The notes under the pieces were generated by a model. It saw only the letters and a list, made by a program, of their open reading frames with translations, did no database searches and had not been told where the DNA came from. From assembly GCF_036014175.1 (NCBI RefSeq), contig NZ_CP107917.1:6076001-6140000 (forward strand): a stretch of DNA of 64,000 nt, given 5' to 3'. Source of the stretch: Streptomyces sp. NBC_00443 (GTDB lineage: Bacteria > Actinomycetota > Actinomycetes > Streptomycetales > Streptomycetaceae). The position numbers were made by a program, and so were the translations under genes. Shown in pieces: positions 51,634 through 60,188 of this stretch (position 1 is the first letter of the stretch; each line of letters opens with the position of its first letter).

Positions 51634-53055
51634 CTACCGTCCCGATTGCAGCGCCCTGCGGATCGGGCCGCCCACCACGCGGCGGGCCCGGCGGTAGACG
51701 GACGCCGTCGGCACCGCCGCGCCCCCCTTGGCGGTGCGGGCCAGGTCGCGCCGCAACCGGTCGTTGTCCGTGGCGAGTTCGGTGATACGGCTCTGCAGCC
51801 AGCCGAACCTGGTGGTGAGCGAGGTCAGGTCGGCGTCGTTCCAGGGGCGGATGCCCGCCGGGAAGGACAGCGACTTCATGCGCTCGTCGAAGGCGGCGCC
51901 GCCGTCGCCGTGCGTGAACGTGTTCTCCAGGCCGTTCCTGTCCAGGAACGCCGTGAACCGCTCGAACCGCTCCTGGTGGCCGCTCATCAGGGCACCGAAG
52001 TCGGCCTCCTCGTACAGCGCCGCGGGGTCCGGGTCCTCGGTCAGTTTGTCGATCCGGCGGTGCGGGATGTCGAAGTAGCGGCACAGTTCGAGCGTGCGCG
52101 AGTCGCCGCACAGCACGGTCGCCGGCGTGCCCGCCAGCAGCGCGGCGATGTTGCCGTGGATGCGGGAGCCGAAGGAGAAGTCGAACGTGCGCAGGTCGTC
52201 GATCCAGGTGACCGGGTCGACGTAGACGCGGACCTTGTCCTCCCGGTACATCGGGTGGTCGGGGTGCGTCGGCATCGCGGTCACCATGCCGTTCGGGTCG
52301 GACAGGTCCCGCCAGTGCAACTGCCGTGCGTCACTGAGGTTCTGGCCGATGAAGCGCAGGTACGGGTAGCGGGCGTGGGCGCGGGCGATGACCCGGTCCA
52401 GGCCCTGCGACTTCACCGCGCTGTGCGAGCCGTTGACCGCGATCCGGGAGCCGGCGCCGAGGATGGGCTCCCGCTTGGTGACGGTGAGCTCCTTGCCGTA
52501 CAGGAACAGCGACGGGCAGCCGATGACCTCGACGTCCCGGAACCCCAGGTCCTTCAGGTACTTCTCGGTGAACTCGCCGCGCACCCCGATCGAGGCGCTG
52601 CGGTCGAGCACGGCGGAGACGAACTCGCGCACCGCGGGCTCGATGCCCTTCAGCCGTGCCGCGTTGTAGCCGAGCCCGGCCTGCGCCCCGACCCCCACCA
52701 CGACCACGGGAATCCGCAGCTTGGTGATCAGCCGCGTCAGCCGCTTCAGCTGCCCCTCGAACGAGGGTCGGAACGCGTTCGCGAGGGGGACGACGAAAGC
52801 GTCGTACTCCTCGTTGATCCGGCCCGCCGCCGAGACATCGGTGCGGATGCCGTTCGAGACGACCTCGGTGTGCGAGGTCTGAAGGATCTTGTGGGTGGCG
52901 TCGCTGAAGATCAGGTTGCCGGAGTTGGTGGCGATGACGTCCCGATGGAGGGCCTCCTCGATGGAGACGACGTCGTAGGGACTCTTGCCCGAACGGAGGA
53001 GAAGCCGCTTCGCGCGGGGAACGTGGTGAGCATCGTGTGGCACAGCGTTCAACAT
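51634..53055 (-). CDS. Polysaccharide pyruvyl transferase family protein
   Basis: ATG at 53055 chosen; the frame is open further upstream but the extension lacks a start with a ribosome site. 473 residues. PF04230 features are 'PYDVVSIEEALHRDVIATNS', 'PVVVVGVGAQAGLG', 'IGVRGEFTEKYLKDLGFRDV' and the C-terminal 'FSFGSRIHGNIAALLAGTPA' with 'ELCRYFDIPHR'. Family members add pyruvate ketals from PEP to sugars, giving the polymer negative charge. The C-terminal 100 residues include a coiled-coil segment ('SRITELATDNDRLRRDLART'). It is probably co-transcribed with the following phosphotransferase gene (158-base gap). Confidence 0.87.
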   Translation of the reverse strand: MLNAVPHDAHHVPRAKRLLLRSGKSPYDVVSIEEALHRDVIATNSGNLIFSDATHKILQTSHTEVVSNGIRTDVSAAGRINEEYDAFVVPLANAFRPSFEGQLKRLTRLITKLRIPVVVVGVGAQAGLGYNAARLKGIEPAVREFVSAVLDRSASIGVRGEFTEKYLKDLGFRDVEVIGCPSLFLYGKELTVTKREPILGAGSRIAVNGSHSAVKSQGLDRVIARAHARYPYLRFIGQNLSDARQLHWRDLSDPNGMVTAMPTHPDHPMYREDKVRVYVDPVTWIDDLRTFDFSFGSRIHGNIAALLAGTPATVLCGDSRTLELCRYFDIPHRRIDKLTEDPDPAALYEEADFGALMSGHQERFERFTAFLDRNGLENTFTHGDGGAAFDERMKSLSFPAGIRPWNDADLTSLTTRFGWLQSRITELATDNDRLRRDLARTAKGGAAVPTASVYRRARRVVGGPIRRALQSGR

Positions 53056-53234
53056 AAGTTTGCGCGGTCTTTTACTTCTACGGGCAACCAGCGCAACCTT
53101 TTTGCCGTATGCAACGCGTGAGCACGTGGTCACCGCCCGGCTGTCCGGGGGCTGGAATCGCCGCGCGCCGCACGATCCTCTTCGCGTAGATTGCCGGGCA
53201 GGGAACCGGACGTACGCGAGGGGAAAGAACACAG

Positions 53235-54362
53235 GTGGCAGGGGCAAGGCAGGGTGTGCGCGAGGCCCGCAGGATCGTCGTCAAGGTGGGGTCCTCGTCG
53301 CTGACCACCGCGTCCGGCGGCCTGGACGCCGACCGCGTCGACGCGCTCGTCGACGTCCTCGCGAAGAGCCGCAGCGGTGGGCAGAGAGAGGTCGTCCTCG
53401 TCTCCTCCGGCGCCATCGCCGCCGGTCTCGCCCCGCTGGGCCTGCGTCGCCGCCCCAAGGACCTGGCCCGCCAGCAGGCCGCCGCCAGCGTCGGCCAGGG
53501 CCTCCTCGTCGCCCGCTACACCGCCTCCTTCGCCCGCCACGGCGTCCGCGTCGGCCAGGTCCTGCTGACCAGCGACGACATGAGCCGCCGCGCCCACCAC
53601 CGCAACGCCTCCCGCACCCTCGACAAGCTCCTCGCGATGGGCGCCTTCCCGATCGTCAACGAGAACGACACCGTTGCCACGGACGAGATCCGCTTCGGCG
53701 ACAACGACCGGCTCGCGGCGCTCGTGGCGCATCTGGTGCGGGCCGACCTGCTGGTGCTGCTGTCCGATGTGGACGGCGTGTACGACGGCGACCCCAGCAA
53801 GCCCGGGACCTCGCGGATAGCGGAGGTGCACGGTCCGCAGGATCTGGCGGAGGTGGAGATCGGCAGCGCGGGCCGGGCCGGGGTCGGCACCGGCGGCATG
53901 GTCACCAAGGTCGAGGCCGCCCGGATCGCGGCCGCCGCGGGCATCCCGGTCGTCCTCACCAGCGCGATCCACGCCGCCGAGGCGCTGCACGGCGGTGACA
54001 CCGGCACCTACTTCCACGCCACCGGCAAGCGCTCCGCCGACCGCCTGCTGTGGCTCCAGCACGCCTCCACCCCGCAGGGCTCGCTGACCCTGGACGACGG
54101 CGCGGTACGGGCGGTCGTCGAACGCCGGATGTCCCTGCTGCCGGCCGGGATCGCCGCCGTCGAGGGCGAGTTCAGCGCGGGCGACCCGGTCGAGCTGCGC
54201 GACAGCGCGGGTCACGCGGTCGCACGCGGTCTCGTCAACTTCGACGCCAAGGAGATGCCGCAACTGCTCGGGCGGTCGACGCGGGAGCTGGCGCGGGAGC
54301 TGGGCGCGGAGTACGAGCGGGAGGTCGTGCACCGGGACGACCTGGTGATCCTGGAGCCGTAG
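53235..54362 (+). CDS. proB: Glutamate 5-kinase
   Basis: First step of proline synthesis: ATP phosphorylates glutamate. GTG start with GAGGGGAAAG upstream; 375 residues. The amino-acid-kinase domain has 'RRIVVKVGSSSLTT', 'NENDTVATDEIRFGDNDRL', 'LLSDVDGVYDGDP' and 'GTGGMVTKVEAA'. A PUA domain occupies about 285-375. The protein ends inside a 24-base tandem repeat array that continues past the stop. It shares a 180-base divergent region with the pyruvyl transferase. proA lies about 830 bases downstream, separated by one small gene. Confidence 0.95.
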   Translation: MAGARQGVREARRIVVKVGSSSLTTASGGLDADRVDALVDVLAKSRSGGQREVVLVSSGAIAAGLAPLGLRRRPKDLARQQAAASVGQGLLVARYTASFARHGVRVGQVLLTSDDMSRRAHHRNASRTLDKLLAMGAFPIVNENDTVATDEIRFGDNDRLAALVAHLVRADLLVLLSDVDGVYDGDPSKPGTSRIAEVHGPQDLAEVEIGSAGRAGVGTGGMVTKVEAARIAAAAGIPVVLTSAIHAAEALHGGDTGTYFHATGKRSADRLLWLQHASTPQGSLTLDDGAVRAVVERRMSLLPAGIAAVEGEFSAGDPVELRDSAGHAVARGLVNFDAKEMPQLLGRSTRELARELGAEYEREVVHRDDLVILEP

Positions 54363-54423
54363 AGCCGGGTGATCCCGGAGCCGTGGAGCTCGGTCATCCT
54401 GGAGATCCGGGCCCTGGTGATCC
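54344..54423 (+). repeat. Four 24-base tandem repeats spanning the proB stop codon
   Basis: GGTGATCC/GGTCATCC cores at 54344, 54368, 54392 and 54416 keep exact 24-base spacing, with a GGAGCCGT-like continuation. The first copy codes the last residues of ProB and its TAG; the other three are downstream non-coding copies. Confidence 0.8.
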
Positions 54424-54607
54424 CAGAGTTCTGAGCGCCCTCTGGTGCTCAGGGTGCCGAAAACAGGGGGAACGCCCCGTTGCCTACGTCGCCCTCAGGT
54501 GGACGTTCCGCAAAACCGCCCCGCGAGCCCTTGCGGCCTGCTCAACTTTGTCTACGGGACACATTCCGCACGACCACCGAGTCGATCACTGCGTAAAGGA
54601 GGCCGTC

Positions 54608-55072
54608 GTGAGACGAGTGCGCCCTGGGACGGCGTCCCGCAGTGCCGGTGGGGCCTCGTCCCGTGCGGCCGGTGAGGAGCGCGCCTTGACGAGCGTCGCG
54701 GCCGGCGACCGCTACCAGGAGCCCAAGGACCTGCCCCGCCTGTGGCACGTCACCCTCAGCGTCTCCGGCCAGGAGGCCCCGCTGAAGGAGGTGCGGCGCG
54801 CTCTCGAACAGCTCGCCCACGACCACCCCTTTCTGCTGACCAGCCGCTACGCGGGCGACCACGCCGAGATCCGCTACTGGGAAGAGGCCCGCGACCTGCA
54901 CGACGCCGCCGCGGTCGCCCTGCGCCTGTGGGGCGAGCACCGGCAGAGCGCGGGGCTCCCGCCCTGGGAGATCGTCGGCCTGGAGGTCATCGACCGCGAG
55001 ACCTACCACCTGCGGCTCGCGGAAGGCTCCGGACCACCGCCGGCGACTCCGGTGGGTGTCCACCCGTTCTAG
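54608..55072 (+). CDS. Conserved hypothetical protein between proB and proA, 154 aa
   Basis: GTG at 54608 with an excellent AAAGGAGG site six bases upstream. A basic, low-complexity N-terminus ('RPGTASRSAGGASSRAAGEE') is followed by a compact domain: 'LPRLWHVTLSVSGQEAPLKE', 'LAHDHPFLLTSRYAGDHAEI' and 'WEIVGLEVIDRETYHLRLA'. The alternating beta-alpha pattern looks like a ferredoxin-like fold. There is no signal or membrane helix. I recall homologues at the same site in streptomycetes, function unknown. An internal TTG would drop the basic segment and is an alternative start. Confidence 0.8.
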   Translation: MRRVRPGTASRSAGGASSRAAGEERALTSVAAGDRYQEPKDLPRLWHVTLSVSGQEAPLKEVRRALEQLAHDHPFLLTSRYAGDHAEIRYWEEARDLHDAAAVALRLWGEHRQSAGLPPWEIVGLEVIDRETYHLRLAEGSGPPPATPVGVHPF

Positions 55073-55184
55073 CGCGTTACGGCGCCCGGTGGCGTGCGGC
55101 GGGGCGGGCGAACGAGGGCGAGGGCCGCGTTTCGGTTCCGTCTCGCGGTTCGGAACATACGATGGACCGTCCTCGCAGGCGCAC

Positions 55185-55190
55185 TACCCT
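55185..55190 (+). promoter_or_regulatory. -10 element of a leaderless proA promoter
   Basis: TACCCT ends six bases before the proA ATG. The intervening TCTTTC is pyrimidine-rich with no ribosome site. A weak TGGACC -35 lies 16 bases upstream. Confidence 0.6.
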
Positions 55191-55196
55191 TCTTTC

Positions 55197-56483
55197 ATGA
55201 CCACGCTTTCGCCGTACGACTCCATGTCCCCGGTCAACAGGGCCGCCTACCGCGCCAAGGCCGCCGCCGCCGACCTCGCCCCGCTGCCGCGGGCCGAGAA
55301 GGACGACGCGCTGCTCGCCATCGCGGACGCCCTGGAGGTCCGTACGAGCGAAATCGTCGAGGCCAACGCCAAGGACATCGCCAAGGCCCGCGAGGCCGGC
55401 ACCAGCGAGGCGATCATCGACCGGCTGACGCTGACGCCGGAGCGCGTGCGGGCCATCGCCTCCGACGTGCGGGACGTCGTCGCGCTGCCCGACCCGGTCG
55501 GTGAGGTCGTGCGCGGCTCGACCCTCCCCAACGGCATCGACCTGCGCCAGGTCCGCGTCCCGCTGGGCGTCGTCGGGATCATCTACGAGGCCCGCCCGAA
55601 CGTCACCGTCGACGCCGCCGCCCTCTGCCTGAAGTCCGGCAACGCCGTACTGCTGCGCGGCTCGGCCTCGGCGTACGAGTCGAACAGCGCACTCGTCCGG
55701 GTGATCCGCGACGCCGTGGGCGGGGCCGGGCTGCCCGCCGACGCCGTGCAGCTGGTGCCCGGGGAGAGCCGCGAGAGCGTGCGCGAGCTGATGCGGGCCC
55801 GAGGGCTCGTCGACGTGCTGATCCCGCGCGGCGGCGCCTCGCTGATCCAGACGGTGGTCACCGAGTCCATCGTCCCGGTGATCGAGACCGGCACGGGCAA
55901 CTGCCACGTCTACGTCGACGCCCACGCCGACCTCGACATGGCGATCGAGATCCTGATCAACTCCAAGGCCCACCGCGTCAGCGTCTGCAACGCCGCCGAG
56001 ACCCTCCTCGTCCACCAGGACATCGCCCCGGAGTTCCTGCCGCGTGCCCTGGACGCCCTCGCGGAGGCCGGGGTGACCGTGCACGCCGACGAGAGGGTCA
56101 TGGCGTACGGCAAGGACTCCAAGGCGACCGTCGTCGAGGCGACCGCCGAGGACTGGGAGACCGAGTACCTGTCGTACGACATCGCCGCCGCGGTTGTCGA
56201 CTCGCTGGACAAGGCCGTCGAGCACATCCGCCTGTGGACCTCCGGCCACACCGAGGCCATCGTCACCACCTCGCAGCAGGCCGCCCGCCGCTTCACCCAG
56301 CTGGTCGATTCCACGACGGTCGCGGTGAACGCGTCCACCCGCTTCACGGACGGCGGCCAGTTCGGCTTCGGTGCGGAGATCGGCATCTCCACGCAGAAGC
56401 TGCACGCCCGCGGGCCGATGGGGCTGCCCGAGCTGACCAGCACGAAGTACATCGTCACCGGCGACGGGCACGTACGGCGCTGA
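55197..56483 (+). CDS. proA: Gamma-glutamyl phosphate reductase
   Basis: NADPH-dependent second step of proline synthesis. ATG at 55197; the frame is open further upstream but the -10 placement supports this start. 428 residues. The aldehyde-dehydrogenase fold has catalytic Cys236 ('ETGTGNCHVYVDAHAD'), cofactor loop 'PLGVVGIIYEARPNVTVDAA' and C-terminal 'GAEIGISTQKLHARGPMGLP'. Unlike many bacteria, proB and proA are not directly adjacent here, and proA seems to have its own leaderless transcript. Confidence 0.96.
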   Translation: MTTLSPYDSMSPVNRAAYRAKAAAADLAPLPRAEKDDALLAIADALEVRTSEIVEANAKDIAKAREAGTSEAIIDRLTLTPERVRAIASDVRDVVALPDPVGEVVRGSTLPNGIDLRQVRVPLGVVGIIYEARPNVTVDAAALCLKSGNAVLLRGSASAYESNSALVRVIRDAVGGAGLPADAVQLVPGESRESVRELMRARGLVDVLIPRGGASLIQTVVTESIVPVIETGTGNCHVYVDAHADLDMAIEILINSKAHRVSVCNAAETLLVHQDIAPEFLPRALDALAEAGVTVHADERVMAYGKDSKATVVEATAEDWETEYLSYDIAAAVVDSLDKAVEHIRLWTSGHTEAIVTTSQQAARRFTQLVDSTTVAVNASTRFTDGGQFGFGAEIGISTQKLHARGPMGLPELTSTKYIVTGDGHVRR

Positions 56484-56619
56484 CCCGTACGGCGTAGGGG
56501 CGCGCGGCCAGGGCATATGCGTCAGACACGCGCCCCCGGACAGCCTCCGTGCCGCACGACAGGTGTCTCACCAGGCAGATGAATTTCCATACCGTCTGCC
56601 CAAATTGACCCCCCAGGTC

Positions 56620-56625
56620 TACTCT
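56620..56625 (+). promoter_or_regulatory. -10 element, probably leaderless, for the 191-aa membrane protein
   Basis: TACTCT ends six bases before GTG 56632. A GGAG lies only two bases from the GTG, too close to act as a normal ribosome site. Confidence 0.5.
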
Positions 56626-56631
56626 GGAGCC

Positions 56632-57207
56632 GTGCCGGAGGACGTGGGGGGCACGCCGTTCCCTGACGGCTGGGAGCCCGACGACGACCACGACCGCGGG
56701 GTGTCGGACGAAGAGTTCGCCTCCGTGGTCTTCGACGAGGCCTTCGTGCGAGCGGCCGTGGTGCACGAGCCGACCGCCGTCGAGCGCCTCCTGGCCGCCG
56801 CCCAGGCGAGAGCGGAGGCCTCCGAGGCGGAAGCCCGCCGGACACACGGCCGGGGCGAGCGGTACGACGACGGGTACGGCCGCGACGGCCGTGCCTCTTT
56901 CGGCCGTGATCCCGAGCTGGACGATCTGGACGACACGGACATCCTGGAAGGCCGCTACGGCGCCCCCGGGACGTACGGCAAACAGGTCCGCTGGCACCGT
57001 CCCGTGGCCTGGATGCTCGCCCTCGTGATGGGCATCGGCATGGTCGCGCTGGCCTTCACGGCGGTCTACCGCGGTGCCTCCTCCAGCGGCCGGGAGCAGG
57101 TCCCGGCGCCCGCGTCGACCGGGCTGGAACAGGGCAGCGGAGCGGCTCCATCCGCCTCCGCCGACCACTCCCAGCCGGCCATCTCGGCGACCCCGCGCAC
57201 GCCCTGA
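56632..57207 (+). CDS. Single-pass membrane protein with SVVFDExFVRAA motif, 191 aa
   Basis: GTG at 56632. An acidic cytosolic N-terminus contains a 24-residue block at 29-52 with core 'SVVFDEAFVRAA' and ending 'ER', shared with the next gene. An Ala/Glu/Arg helix (about 53-72), a Gly/Asp/Arg linker, one membrane helix at about 125-146 ('AWMLALVMGIGMVALAFTAV') and a Ser/Ala/Pro-rich outer tail follow. I know no enzyme family. The shared block suggests both proteins bind the same cytosolic partner. Related genes of S. coelicolor lie in the region tied to spore-wall formation, as I recall. Confidence 0.78.
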   Translation: MPEDVGGTPFPDGWEPDDDHDRGVSDEEFASVVFDEAFVRAAVVHEPTAVERLLAAAQARAEASEAEARRTHGRGERYDDGYGRDGRASFGRDPELDDLDDTDILEGRYGAPGTYGKQVRWHRPVAWMLALVMGIGMVALAFTAVYRGASSSGREQVPAPASTGLEQGSGAAPSASADHSQPAISATPRTP

Positions 57208-57329
57208 TCGGACCCGGTCGAATGACCCGATCGATGGCCTGAACGCCACGGAGAGCTGTCTGACGGTCCTGGTGAGAACCTGTCAGAACTTGTCGTGCGG
57301 CAGGGCGTTTACCTGAGCTCCCGGCGACC

Positions 57330-57335
57330 TACCCT
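57330..57335 (+). promoter_or_regulatory. -10 element of a leaderless promoter for the 360-aa membrane protein
   Basis: TACCCT ends six bases before ATG 57342, the same hexamer and spacing as proA. No Shine-Dalgarno sequence is present. Confidence 0.55.
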
Positions 57336-57341
57336 GAAGAT

Positions 57342-58424
57342 ATGGGAGGGCCAGGAGACCCACCCGAGGGGACACCCGAGGGCGGCCCCGGAGGTGGCGA
57401 GGACGAGTACCGATCCGTCGTCTTCGACGAGTCGTTCGTCCGTGCTGCCCGCCTCCAGGAGTTCTCGGCACAGGAGCGCATCGCCGACCACGCCCCCGCC
57501 GTGCGACGCCGTGCACCACTGCGGCGCGGCCTGTCCCGGCAGGCACTGATCCTGGTCCTGTTGATCGCCGTGGCCTTCGGTACGGCGATCTACATGGGTG
57601 TACGGCACCCCTACCAGACCCCGGCGAACTCCGGACCGCCCGCCGAGCCGCTGCGCATGACCGTCATCCCCCTCGCCCCGGAGGGCAAGGTGCCCGGGGC
57701 GAGCAGCACGGAGAACCTGTACGCGCGCAGCCCCGCCGCTCAGTTCCGGCTCGGTGCGGAGGGCATACCGCTGCCGGCCGCCCGCCGTACCGCGCACTTC
57801 TCGGACAGCCAGGTGACGAACGCGCTGAGCATCGCCAAGGACTACATCGTGCGCTCCTCGCTGTATCCCGAGGTGCTCACAGGTGAGCAGGTCCGTCCGG
57901 TGCGGGTGCTGCTCGATCCCGACCAGCTGGACCAGTTCGACCAGAGCTTCAGGCAGCCTGCCGCGGACGGGCGGCATGCGCCGACCGGGTGGCTGGTGCG
58001 CTTCGACCCCTCCCAGGCCGAGCTGGCGGATCGCAAGATCCGGGTGCAGGGGACGCTGCAGGCGGCGGAGACGGACTCGTCCACGCTCGAGGTCACGGCC
58101 GATCACACGTTTGTGTACGCGCTGCGGGCGGTGCAGGCGGGGGCCGGGGAGAAGGCGGCCGAGGCCTCGCTGTTCACCGTGCGGCGGGAGCTGCACTTCC
58201 GGTTCGACCGGGAGGACCTGCGGCTGCATCAGGCCCAGCTGGTCGTGTCCTACGTGCAGGCGGGGCCGCTGTCGTGCGCCGAGGACTCCACGAACCGGCT
58301 GCATCCGCTGCTGGCCGGGCAGACGGCTAAGGAGGGTGGCCCTGCGGGGACCGACCCCTACGCCACGGGTGGGGCGACGGCGCTGTGCGGGTCGCTGGCT
58401 ACGGGGTCCCAGCCGAAGGTTTGA
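57342..58424 (+). CDS. Single-pass membrane protein with SVVFDExFVRAA motif and large outer domain, 360 aa
   Basis: ATG at 57342. A Gly/Pro/Glu-rich start is followed by the block at 23-46 ('SVVFDESFVRAARLQEFSA', ending 'ER'), 15 of 24 residues identical to the block in the previous protein. A basic patch precedes one membrane helix (about 67-86, 'RQALILVLLIAVAFGTAIYM'). The outer domain of about 270 residues is beta-rich ('VTADHTFVYALRAVQAGAGE', 'RELHFRFDREDLRLHQAQLV') with two Cys ('GPLSCAED', 'ATALCGS') that could pair. I cannot assign a family. Its place between pro genes and the LCP gene suggests an envelope role. Confidence 0.8.
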   Translation: MGGPGDPPEGTPEGGPGGGEDEYRSVVFDESFVRAARLQEFSAQERIADHAPAVRRRAPLRRGLSRQALILVLLIAVAFGTAIYMGVRHPYQTPANSGPPAEPLRMTVIPLAPEGKVPGASSTENLYARSPAAQFRLGAEGIPLPAARRTAHFSDSQVTNALSIAKDYIVRSSLYPEVLTGEQVRPVRVLLDPDQLDQFDQSFRQPAADGRHAPTGWLVRFDPSQAELADRKIRVQGTLQAAETDSSTLEVTADHTFVYALRAVQAGAGEKAAEASLFTVRRELHFRFDREDLRLHQAQLVVSYVQAGPLSCAEDSTNRLHPLLAGQTAKEGGPAGTDPYATGGATALCGSLATGSQPKV

Positions 58425-58505
58425 GCGTGGGGGTTTTTCTCGCCCCCGCCGCCCCTACCCTTCCCGTCCTCCAGGGGCTCCGCCGCCCCTTCGACCCCGA
58501 CTCCT

Positions 58506-58576
58506 GGGGCTGCCGCCCCCAGACCCCCGCTGTCGGCCTGAACGGCCTCGTCCTCAAGCGCCGGACGGGCTGGAGT
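58506..58576 (+). repeat. Second copy of the 70-base intergenic repeat module
   Basis: Runs from GGGGCTGCCGCCCCCAGACC through GGCCTGAACGGCCTCGTCC to CGCCGGACGGGCTGGAGT. It is nearly identical to 38825-38894, with one inserted base and a few substitutions. It lies in the gap between the 360-aa membrane protein and the convergent protease. Confidence 0.85.
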
Positions 58577-58658
58577 GTCTGGACCGGCGCCGAAAGGGAC
58601 CGCTGGTGTGCGGGGGCAGCGAATGCCCGGGCCTGCGCCGAGAGGCGGACGTCGGCCG

Positions 58659-59759
58659 TCAGCTGGTGGCCGTGCCGTCCCCGCCGGTGTCGTCGCGCCT
58701 CGGCTCGTCGTTCGGGGGTGCGCTTGTGAAGCCGCCGAAGCCTCGGCGTACGCGGCCGCCCAGGTCGCCGGCGCCGCCCGCAATGTCCGTGACCAGCTTC
58801 ATCAGGGGGTCCTTGGAGGACTTCACGTGGGTGGCGTAGTGGGAGGCGGACTCGCGGAAGGAGTCGGTGACCGAGGTGTCCTTGTCCTCGTCGCGGCGCG
58901 GGTAGTGGCCGTCCATGATCCGCTGGTAGTCGCGGGACTCGGCCCACTTCTTCAGCTCGGCCGCGCGGACCGTGGTGAAGGGGTGGGAGCGGGGCAGGAC
59001 GTTCAGGATCTTCAGGACCGAGTCGCGCAGGTCGCCGCCCGCCTCGTACTCCTCGGCCTGCTTCAGGAACGCGTCCACGTTCATCTCGTGCAGATGGTGG
59101 CCGCCCGCGAGCTTCATCAGGCCGCGCATGGACGACTGGAGGTCCTGGCCGACCAGCAGGCCGGCGCGGTCGGCGGAGAGCTCCGACTTGCGGAACCACT
59201 CACGCAGCGCCGTCACGATCGCCATGATCGCGATGTTGCCCAGGGGGATCCAGGCGACCCGGACCGCCAGGCTGGTGAGGAAGAGCAGGATCGTGCGATA
59301 GACCGAGTGGCCGGAGAGGGCATGGCCCACCTCGTGGCCGACGACCGCCCGCATCTCCTCCTCGTCGAGCAGCTCGACCAGGCCCGTCGTGACCACGATG
59401 ATCGGCTCGTCCAGGCCGATGCACATCGCGTTCGGCACCGGGTCCTGGTTGACGTACATCGGCGGGACCTTCTCCAGGTCCAGGATGTAACAGGCGTCCC
59501 GCAGCATGTCGTTGAGGTGCGCGAACTGCTGGTCCGACACCCGCACCGAGTCGGACAGGAAGAGCAGCCGCAGACTGCGCTCGGGGAGCAGGCCGCTCAG
59601 GGCCTTGAAGACCGTGTCGAAGCCGCTGAGCTTGCGCAGGGCCACCAGGGCCGAGCGGTCCGCCGGGTGTTCGTACGCACGCGAGGAGATCCCCGGGAAA
59701 CGCCTGCGCTGCCTGCTCGGTACGTTCTCGTGCCCGGTGTGCTCGTGGCCTTCGGACAT
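58659..59759 (-). CDS. M48 family zinc metalloprotease, membrane-associated
   Basis: ATG at 59759 follows GGGGGAAG; an ATG 12 bases earlier is also possible. 366 residues. The zinc site is His142-Glu143-x-x-His146 ('VVGHEVGHALSGHSVYRTIL'), with the third ligand region 'RKSELSADRAGLLVGQD'. A hydrophobic hairpin ('ILLFLTSLAVRVAWIPLGNI') anchors it to the membrane, fewer helices than in HtpX. Such peptidases clear damaged membrane proteins. The C-terminal 70 residues are disordered and acidic. It is convergent with the preceding membrane-protein gene, with a repeat copy between them. Confidence 0.9.
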   Translation of the reverse strand: MSEGHEHTGHENVPSRQRRRFPGISSRAYEHPADRSALVALRKLSGFDTVFKALSGLLPERSLRLLFLSDSVRVSDQQFAHLNDMLRDACYILDLEKVPPMYVNQDPVPNAMCIGLDEPIIVVTTGLVELLDEEEMRAVVGHEVGHALSGHSVYRTILLFLTSLAVRVAWIPLGNIAIMAIVTALREWFRKSELSADRAGLLVGQDLQSSMRGLMKLAGGHHLHEMNVDAFLKQAEEYEAGGDLRDSVLKILNVLPRSHPFTTVRAAELKKWAESRDYQRIMDGHYPRRDEDKDTSVTDSFRESASHYATHVKSSKDPLMKLVTDIAGGAGDLGGRVRRGFGGFTSAPPNDEPRRDDTGGDGTATS

Positions 59760-59895
59760 GTCTTCCCCCATGTGCGTCTGGATGGCTCTCTGCGGCCCTT
59801 TGCGGAGCCTTGTTCCGCCCTTTGCGCCCCCGAAGCAGAGCCCAGCCTAGGCGGAGTTACCGTGGACGGGCACTACAGCGAAGGAGTTCCGCGTC

Positions 59896-60057
59896 ATGGA
59901 GCACAACCCCCCGGCCACCTGGCTCACCGAGGCCGCGAGCGCGGCCGAGCAGCAGGGGGCGGGAAATCTGCTCCGTGTCGTACTGATCGTGATGGTCGTG
60001 GGCTGTGTGCTGACCGCGTGGTTCCTGTTGCGGGGCTACAGGCGGAATGACGACTGA
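59896..60057 (+). CDS. Membrane microprotein, 53 aa
   Basis: ATG at 59896 with GAAGGAG about ten bases upstream. The product starts 'MEHNPPATWLTEAASAAEQQ', followed by one membrane helix ('LLRVVLIVMVVGCVLTAWFL') and a basic end 'RGYRRNDD'. The positive-inside rule puts the C-terminus in the cytosol. Codon bias and a good ribosome site support it. It diverges from the protease gene and precedes a similar microprotein. No function is known. Confidence 0.75.
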   Translation: MEHNPPATWLTEAASAAEQQGAGNLLRVVLIVMVVGCVLTAWFLLRGYRRNDD

Positions 60058-60188
60058 GCCGCCGGGAAGGTTCCCCGCGGACCGTCGAAGGCGCCCCAAC
60101 GGTGGAGTCGGCGTGATCGCCGTCGTGGCGCCCGCTTACGATGGGCCGACATCTTTATCCCGCCCACACCCGATAGGTCACGCCGAAG

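Noticed and set aside
49594..53121. 1175-codon plus-strand frame across the phosphotransferase and pyruvyl transferase genes
   Set aside because: Antisense to two genes with clear motifs; no ribosome site or domain.
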